This document shows positions 5,667 through 11,309 of a stretch of DNA of 11,309 bases, one piece after another (the first letter of the stretch is position 1; every line of letters starts with the position of its first letter). This DNA is from an uncultured Pseudomonadota bacterium. GTDB taxonomy: Bacteria > Desulfobacterota_B > Binatia > UBA9968. Both the position numbers and the translations under genes were made by a program. Where the stretch lies: the NCBI GenBank assembly GCA_946478635.1, contig CAMLCX010000124.1, forward strand, positions 1 to 11,309, in the 5' to 3' direction. A model generated the notes under the pieces. The model worked only from the letters and a program-made list of their open reading frames with translations. It was not told the origin of the DNA and ran no database searches.

Positions 5667-7502
5667 GTGGGGCGGCTCTCCAAAATATTCGTTTTGGTCC
5701 TAGTTGGGATAACCTCCTTTCCCGCAATCGCTTCGGCCGTTCTCATTGACGCTCTCGATTCGGCGCGCCAGTGGCGAGTGGCGCGGATCGAGTTTTCCGG
5801 CAATCACCAATTTTCTGCAGACGAATTAGCAGCCATGCTGGTTTCTAAGGAGCGGCCCTGGTATCGCTTCTGGGAGGACCGCCCGGCCTTCGATCCAGTT
5901 ACTTTCACGACCGATCTCGAACGCCTGCGACGTTTTTTTGAGTCGCGGGGATACTACCGCGCCACTATCACCTACGATCTTGGTGTTGACCAGGATCGGG
6001 GACTGGTAACAGCGCTGATTCGGATCGTTGAAGGAGCACCTGTCCGGATTTCCGAAATCGATGTTGCCGTGACGGTCAAAGAGCCCGATCAAAAGCCACC
6101 GCCGCTGCCCGATGACCTGCCGGTTAAACGCGGCGATGTTTTCCAGGAGACGGAATATCAGCAGGGGGAGCAGGCGTTGCGCAGCACGCTTGCCGACAGT
6201 GGCTACGCCCATGTGCAAACCCAGCGCAAAGCCGAAATCGACGTGGATGAGCTGCAAGCGCAAATTCAATACGGCGTTCAGCCCGGTCCAATTACGTTTT
6301 TCGGCGAAACCGAAGTGAAGGGTCTAGAAACCGTCACGCCGGAGGTGATTTTGCGGGAGCTCGCCTATCGCGCCGGCGAACTTTACTCGTTGAAAAAAGT
6401 CGTCGAGACGCGCGACAAATTACTGGCACTGGATCTTTTCGCAACCGTGCGAGTCGGTCCGGCCGAGACACAAGGCTCTCCGGTAATATTGCCGATGGTC
6501 GTGGAGGTCAGCGAAAAGCCGCATCGAGAAGTCAGGCTTGCGCTCGGCTACGGCACGGAAGATCAGTTTCGCGCCCAGTTGGAATGGCGCAGCTTGAATT
6601 TTTTCGGCGGCGCGAGACGCTTAGCGGTTACTGCCAAGTATTCGTCGATCACGATTTCCGGGGCAGTAAACTTTATTCAGCCGCATTTTTTGACGGACCA
6701 AACGCAGGGCTCGATAAAATTCAACCATGACCAGGAAAAGGAAGACCCCTATGTTCGCAACGTGACGCAATTTACCCCGCGCGTCGATCATCGGTTCTCG
6801 CCGGCGTTGACCGCCTTCTTCGGTTTTCGCGCCGAATACGATCAGCTCGACAAGATCTCACAGGCGACGATTCAAGCGATCGGGGACATCCGGCGCCATG
6901 GCGTTTTGGCCGGGCCGACCGCCGGTCTGGTCTGGAACACCTCGGATGATGCATTCAACCCCAAGAAGGGGCATGTGATGTCGCTCACGCTCGATCAGGG
7001 GGGCGCGATCTGGGGCGGCCAGTACAGTTTTTTCAAGATCACCGGCGAGGCCAAAAAATACATCGACATCGGCTGGAATACGGTATTTGCAAGCCGATTG
7101 AAACTGGGCCTGGCCGATGCCATCGGTTCCGATAAGAACTACCCGATCTTCGAGCGCTACTTCGCCGGCGGCGAGAAGAGCGTCCGCGGTTACGGGCGCT
7201 GGCGCCTCGGGCCGTTGAGCGCGAGCGACGATCCGGTGGGAGGTTTGAGCCTCGTCGAGGGATCGTTCGAGCTGCGGCGGCCAATCTGGAAGGAACTCAA
7301 TGGCGCAGTTTTTCTCGACTTCGGTCAGGTTTCAAAGCGTGCGTTTGATCCGCCGTTCGGAAACTTGCAGTTCTCCTCAGGGTTTGGCGTGAGTTATTCA
7401 ACCCCGGTGGGCCCGCTCAGGTTGGACGTGGGCTTTCCATTCAATCCGCCACGCGGCGATCGGCCCTGGCAAATTCACTTCAGCATCGGAGCCTATTTCT
7501 AA
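5667..7502 (+). CDS. tamA: Omp85-family outer-membrane translocation/assembly protein TamA
   Basis: The protein has 611 residues, close to the roughly 580 of Escherichia coli TamA. An N-terminal Sec signal peptide (hydrophobic 7-19, ending AIASA) is predicted to be cut after residue 24. Three POTRA-like periplasmic domains follow: about 36-115 (starting RVARIEFSGN), about 125-205 and about 207-285. The Omp85 barrel runs from about 288 to the end. VRGY (506-509) is the conserved lid-loop motif that locks inside the barrel; its Arg (507) is present. The chain ends in an aromatic-rich last strand with C-terminal Phe, a typical outer-membrane beta-signal. Three POTRAs rather than five, plus the adjacent tamB, favour TamA over BamA. 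TamA inserts into the outer membrane and with TamB forms the TAM complex, implicated in autotransporter/outer-membrane protein assembly and phospholipid transport. The start is GTG 5667: an in-frame TAA at 5661-5663 excludes anything upstream, yet the only SD-like sequence (GGTGGTAG, 5650-5657) is weak. Confidence 0.93.
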   Translation: MGRLSKIFVLVLVGITSFPAIASAVLIDALDSARQWRVARIEFSGNHQFSADELAAMLVSKERPWYRFWEDRPAFDPVTFTTDLERLRRFFESRGYYRATITYDLGVDQDRGLVTALIRIVEGAPVRISEIDVAVTVKEPDQKPPPLPDDLPVKRGDVFQETEYQQGEQALRSTLADSGYAHVQTQRKAEIDVDELQAQIQYGVQPGPITFFGETEVKGLETVTPEVILRELAYRAGELYSLKKVVETRDKLLALDLFATVRVGPAETQGSPVILPMVVEVSEKPHREVRLALGYGTEDQFRAQLEWRSLNFFGGARRLAVTAKYSSITISGAVNFIQPHFLTDQTQGSIKFNHDQEKEDPYVRNVTQFTPRVDHRFSPALTAFFGFRAEYDQLDKISQATIQAIGDIRRHGVLAGPTAGLVWNTSDDAFNPKKGHVMSLTLDQGGAIWGGQYSFFKITGEAKKYIDIGWNTVFASRLKLGLADAIGSDKNYPIFERYFAGGEKSVRGYGRWRLGPLSASDDPVGGLSLVEGSFELRRPIWKELNGAVFLDFGQVSKRAFDPPFGNLQFSSGFGVSYSTPVGPLRLDVGFPFNPPRGDRPWQIHFSIGAYF

Positions 7503-7504
7503 CC

Positions 7505-10500
7505 ATGGAAAAATTTCGGCGCATCATAAAATGGCTTGCTCTCGGCACCGGCGTACTCCTGTTGCTCGCCATCATCGGGCTGCTCATTTACGCGCGCAGC
7601 GAGAATTTCACGCGCTGGGTGCGCAAGGAGGCAGTCGCGGCGGTCAACGGCATGATCCGCGGTTCGATCAGCGTCGAGCGGCTGGAGGGAACGGTTTGGA
7701 GAAATCTCGTCCTTTATAATGTCACGTTGCGCTATGAGGACGCTGAAATTGTCAAGTTGCCGCGGCTAGAGGTTTCATTTTCATTGCTGGAGCTCATCCG
7801 CAACCGGCTGAAAATTTCCCAGATCGATGCGCTGGAACCGCGCGTCAATTTGGCGCAGGATCGCGAAGGCAAATGGAATGTCGCCGAAGCCTTGGCGCTT
7901 CGCCAGGCGCCGGATAAAACATCGGAGTTGACGACACTGGTGGGATCTGTTCGGCTGCGTGACGCCGCCGTCGATCTGCGTATGGCCTCCGGTGACGGGA
8001 AACTCTATCGATTGCGCAATCTGGATCTCGAAGGCGGCGCAGGTATTCGCCCCGATGGCGTGACGCTCGCAGTGGACCAGCTCGCCGCGGGGTTGGTTTC
8101 AAAAGGTCTCCCCGAGCTGCGCTTGCAGGGGGCGTTCGATTACCAGCAAGTCGCGGCTGCCCCGGCCACGGTCAAAGTAAAAGAGCTTTGGGCCGTGAGC
8201 AAAAATTCGCGCGTGAAGTTAAACGGTGAAATTGCCCAGGGAGAGCCGCTAAAAGTAAAGGGACAAATACTTCTTGATAAGCTTGCGCCCTCGGACATTG
8301 CCTTTTTCGTCGTCGATTGGCCGCTCAAGCGCGATCTCAGCGGTCTTTTGGTGATCGACGGCGTGCTCGCCGATCTGCATGGCGATCTAAATCTCGCGGG
8401 CGCGGGCGCAAAGTTAGCCGGTAAATTTCGCGCTGACATTGCCCAGAGTCCGCTTCGATACACGGCAACGCTGACGGTTAACGGCTTCGATTTGCGGCAG
8501 TGGTTGGGAAAAAAAGAACTGGCCGGCATTGTCAACGGGACGGCGGAAGCGCGCGGCAGCAGCTTTGCGCTGCAAAACACCGCGGCCAAGACGCAATTGG
8601 CAGTGCGCAGCGCGGCTGTCCAGGGTTGGGCTTTGGGAAATGTAGAGCTGCGGGTCCAGCTTGAAAAAGCCATCGCGCGAGTCGATGGGCAACTTGCCGG
8701 CAATATGGGCGGCGCGAAGTGGTCCGGAAAACTTGTTCTCCAGGAAAAGCGACCGAGCTACGAGCTGGCCCTTGCTGTCAAAGATTTTGCCGTGGAAAAA
8801 GCTGTTCAGAATGCCAACGCAATGAAAGGCAAGCTTAATCTGGAAGGCACGGTCAAGGGTGCGGGATTTGATCTTGCCAGTATGACCGGACGCGCCGAGA
8901 TGCGCATTCTCCCTTCGTCTCTAGGACCGGTATCTCTAAGACAAGGGTTGCTCGACATCACGCTGCGCGACAAAAAAGTGCTGATCTCCCGCGCAACGTT
9001 CAGCACCGCGGAGTCCGTCATGACCGTCAATGGCGAGATCGGCATCGATGCCAAGACAGCCGGGAAGCTCGATTACCGTTTTCGCGCCGCCGACGTTGCT
9101 CATTGGCTGGCGCTGGTCGATCAAAAGGGATCGGGTTCGATTAACCTTGCCGGCCAGGCGCAGGGCAGTCTCGCGGATTTCCAAACGCAAGGCACGGCGC
9201 GTCTCGCCGGCTTAAGCCTCGGTTCCGCGGTTGTCAGGAACGGCGACATCGCTTTCAAACTTCGCGGCGCCAAAGATCAGCTCTTTCCCGAAGGTGTCGT
9301 GAGCTTTCGCATGGCCGAACTGGATGCCGGACTGGCGCTGCGGCGCCTGGACGGTAAAGCGGCGCTCGCGCGCGCGCCGGAGCCGATGATTCAGCTTGAC
9401 TTGAGCGCCCAGGATAGCGCGGATCGAAAACACGCGTTAAACGGCACAATCCATTTCTCGCCCGGTGCGGTGGCCGCGCGGCTCAATCAAATTTCTCTCA
9501 CGGCGCCGGACGGCCAGTGGCAATTGGCGCAGCCGGCGACGCTCACGAGACGCGATAACAATTTTTTCATCGAAAAACTTTCGTTGCGAAACGGCGATCG
9601 AGAAGCTTCTTTGGACGGCCGCGCCGGATTCGCCGGCAGTCAGGATTTACGTCTGGCTGTCGACCGGCTGCCGCTGGAGACTCTATCTGCATTCATGTCA
9701 GCGCCGTCCAAGATGTCCGGCATCTTGGCTGGCACGGCGCAAATCAGCGGCACTGCGGCAGCGCCGGAAATTACCTCGACTTTGAAACTGAGCAACCCGA
9801 CAATCGCCGGCCAGGCGTATGCCGGAGCCGTCGCGGATCTTCAGTACAAAGACAAAAAGGCGATGCTGCGCGCGGTCATCCAACAGGATGCCGCTCACGC
9901 GCTCAACGCAAACGGCACTGTGCCGCTGCTGTTGAGCTGGAACAATAAATTCCGCGCGGAACCTCTCGATGGCATGGATATTCGGGTGCAAAGCGGCGGC
10001 GTCAGCGTTGGATTTTTAAACGCCTTTTCAGGGACGGGCGTCCAAAACATCGCCGGCGAGGTGATGCTGGATTTTTCCGCGCGGGGCTCGCTCAAACAGC
10101 CTGATTTGCGCGGGACCTTCCGCCTGCGGGACGGCAGGCTCAAAGTCGCTCCCCTCAATGTGGACGTCAATGCGCTGACCATCAGCGGCGATTTGGATTC
10201 GCGCAGCCTCAACGTGCGCGCGATTTCCGCGCGAGCGAAAGACGGCGAGATTAGCGGCGCCGGTTCGCTGGCCCTGAAGCAATACGACGTGAGCGGGGTG
10301 AAGCTGGCCCTGAACGCCAAGCGCTGGCCCGCGATCGACACCGCCCGTTATCAACTCAGGGTCGCCGGCAATATCGATGTTCAAGGAGCGATTGGCGCGC
10401 CGGTAGTGAAAGGTCAAATCAATATCACGGAGGGCTCGCTGCGTCCTGATCTCGCTTTTCTTGAGCAAAGCAAAGCTCCCTACAAGCGCGATGAAACGAT

Positions 10501-11305
10501 CGTCGTCATCAAGAAAGACGGCGAGCGCCAAACGCAGCGAGGCACTCTTCAGAGTTCCGGATCGACGGACAATGGGGTATTCAATAGCATCACTTTGGAC
10601 CTAGCAATGCGTGCGTCCGGTAATGTCTGGGTGAGGCATCCGGATCTCGTTTCGGAGCTATCCGGGAATGTTAGACTATTAAAGCCGCAGAACCGAAATC
10701 TCGATCTATCCGGTCGGGTCGACGTGGTTCGTGGCTATTACACCTTTCAGGGTCGCCGATTCCAACTCACCCGGGGAACGGTCGAATTCACGGGCGGCGA
10801 AAAAATCAATCCGTCGCTGGATATTATTGCAGAGTATCGACTGCCGCAGTACCAGGTTGAAGCGAAGATTACTGGAAGGGCTGACAAACCCACTTTGACG
10901 CTATCGAGCCAACCGGCGCTGGAACAAGCCGACGTTCTCGCGGTGGTTCTCTTTGGCAGGCCGCTCAATACGTTGAATCAAAGTGAACAGGTCTCGCTGC
11001 AACAAAGCGCTGTGAATCTGGCGAGCGGCTTTGTCGCCAGCACCGTCGTTAGCTCGGTCAGCAAATCGCTGGGTTTAGACAGTCTCGGGGTCGATGTCGG
11101 CGAACTGGATTTCAGCAGCGGCAAAATCGGCTTCGGCCGGTACGTTGGGAGGAAGACCTACGTCTCGGCCTCGCAACAGCTAAGCGGGGAACACGGGCGC
11201 GAAGTCAGGGTCGAGTATGAGGTTGCTAAAGACGTCAAGATAGGTACTTCGACAAGCAGCACCGGTGGAAACGGTATTGATATCATCTGGCACAAGCGAT
11301 ACTGA
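7505..11305 (+). CDS. tamB: Translocation/assembly module protein TamB (AsmA-like/DUF490)
   Basis: The complete protein has 1266 residues, within the usual range of TamB. A short basic N-terminus leads into one membrane anchor (about residues 9-30), placing the rest in the periplasm. Residues about 31-110 resemble the AsmA/TamB N-terminal region, with SISVERLEGTVWRNL introducing the first beta-repeat. The middle is a long series of amphipathic beta-repeats built around patterns such as G-x-L-x-G-T and G-x-G-S, the expected beta-taco that spans the periplasm with a lipid-accommodating groove. The conserved TamB domain covers about the last 350 residues, with RGYYTFQGRRFQLTRG (1076-1091), a VLFGRPL motif and the family-typical ending GIDIIWHKRY. 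The ATG lies 2 bases after the tamA stop. The nearest SD-like GGAG (7488-7491) is 13 bases away inside tamA, so translational coupling to tamA is likely. TamB bridges the inner membrane to TamA. It is intact, with its stop 4 bases before the window end. Confidence 0.95.
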   Translation: MEKFRRIIKWLALGTGVLLLLAIIGLLIYARSENFTRWVRKEAVAAVNGMIRGSISVERLEGTVWRNLVLYNVTLRYEDAEIVKLPRLEVSFSLLELIRNRLKISQIDALEPRVNLAQDREGKWNVAEALALRQAPDKTSELTTLVGSVRLRDAAVDLRMASGDGKLYRLRNLDLEGGAGIRPDGVTLAVDQLAAGLVSKGLPELRLQGAFDYQQVAAAPATVKVKELWAVSKNSRVKLNGEIAQGEPLKVKGQILLDKLAPSDIAFFVVDWPLKRDLSGLLVIDGVLADLHGDLNLAGAGAKLAGKFRADIAQSPLRYTATLTVNGFDLRQWLGKKELAGIVNGTAEARGSSFALQNTAAKTQLAVRSAAVQGWALGNVELRVQLEKAIARVDGQLAGNMGGAKWSGKLVLQEKRPSYELALAVKDFAVEKAVQNANAMKGKLNLEGTVKGAGFDLASMTGRAEMRILPSSLGPVSLRQGLLDITLRDKKVLISRATFSTAESVMTVNGEIGIDAKTAGKLDYRFRAADVAHWLALVDQKGSGSINLAGQAQGSLADFQTQGTARLAGLSLGSAVVRNGDIAFKLRGAKDQLFPEGVVSFRMAELDAGLALRRLDGKAALARAPEPMIQLDLSAQDSADRKHALNGTIHFSPGAVAARLNQISLTAPDGQWQLAQPATLTRRDNNFFIEKLSLRNGDREASLDGRAGFAGSQDLRLAVDRLPLETLSAFMSAPSKMSGILAGTAQISGTAAAPEITSTLKLSNPTIAGQAYAGAVADLQYKDKKAMLRAVIQQDAAHALNANGTVPLLLSWNNKFRAEPLDGMDIRVQSGGVSVGFLNAFSGTGVQNIAGEVMLDFSARGSLKQPDLRGTFRLRDGRLKVAPLNVDVNALTISGDLDSRSLNVRAISARAKDGEISGAGSLALKQYDVSGVKLALNAKRWPAIDTARYQLRVAGNIDVQGAIGAPVVKGQINITEGSLRPDLAFLEQSKAPYKRDETIVVIKKDGERQTQRGTLQSSGSTDNGVFNSITLDLAMRASGNVWVRHPDLVSELSGNVRLLKPQNRNLDLSGRVDVVRGYYTFQGRRFQLTRGTVEFTGGEKINPSLDIIAEYRLPQYQVEAKITGRADKPTLTLSSQPALEQADVLAVVLFGRPLNTLNQSEQVSLQQSAVNLASGFVASTVVSSVSKSLGLDSLGVDVGELDFSSGKIGFGRYVGRKTYVSASQQLSGEHGREVRVEYEVAKDVKIGTSTSSTGGNGIDIIWHKRY

Positions 11306-11309
11306 AACG

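Noticed and set aside
5667..7502. Identification of the Omp85 protein as BamA
   Set aside because: It has three rather than five POTRA-like domains, is about 200 residues shorter than typical BamA, and sits directly before tamB, all favouring TamA.
10028..10531. Minus-strand open frame of 167 codons inside tamB
   Set aside because: The plus frame is continuous tamB beta-repeat sequence leading into the conserved C-terminal domain. The antisense product has no recognisable features.
1..11309. CRISPR arrays, tRNA/rRNA genes, insertion sequences, attachment sites, riboswitches
   Set aside because: I looked through intergenic stretches and gene ends and saw no spaced direct repeats, cloverleaf-like sequence, transposase motifs with terminal repeats, or long structured leader. 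Over 90 percent of the window is explained by five conserved genes.

Overview
This window looks like ordinary chromosome from an uncultured, moderately GC-rich Gram-negative (diderm) bacterium. The diderm call rests on a complete tamA-tamB pair for outer-membrane assembly or envelope lipid transport. A UbiD-family decarboxylase and a membrane-fused spermidine-synthase-like protein with TPRs would fit soil or sediment lineages formerly grouped with Deltaproteobacteria, or Binatota, Methylomirabilota or Tectomicrobia. That placement is an impression from gene content, not something the sequence proves. I see no insertion sequence, phage gene, CRISPR array, tRNA or rRNA.

Layout: (1) Positions 1-788, minus strand, hold the first 262 codons of a UbiD-family (prenylated-FMN) decarboxylase whose 3' end lies outside the window. 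(2) Positions 789-1112 are an AT-richer divergent intergenic region with a dyad at 1024-1039 and only weak promoter candidates. (3) Positions 1113-4556, plus strand, encode a 1147-residue three-part protein: a duplicated polytopic membrane half, a SpeE-like Rossmann domain that lacks the usual polyamine-synthase acidic residues, and C-terminal TPRs. A strong intrinsic terminator follows at 4578-4614. (4) Positions 4692-5504 encode proC (pyrroline-5-carboxylate reductase), starting at GTG behind a GGAGGT Shine-Dalgarno and a plausible sigma70-type promoter. (5) Positions 5667-7502 encode tamA, an Omp85 protein with three POTRA domains and a 16-strand-type barrel. (6) Positions 7505-11305 encode tamB, separated from tamA by 2 bases and complete in the window.

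The genes fall into unrelated jobs: an aromatic or unsaturated acid decarboxylase transcribed leftward, an isolated membrane protein closed by its own terminator, proline biosynthesis, and the tamAB operon. Only tamA and tamB clearly work together: TamA is the outer-membrane barrel, and TamB is the inner-membrane-anchored periplasm-spanning partner.

I did not find a new multi-gene system. The most unusual item is the 1113-4556 protein, with its exact 233-residue internal repeat, altered active-site motifs, roughly 70-residue insertion and uncertain topology. Most other long open frames are antisense or out-of-frame shadows of these five genes.
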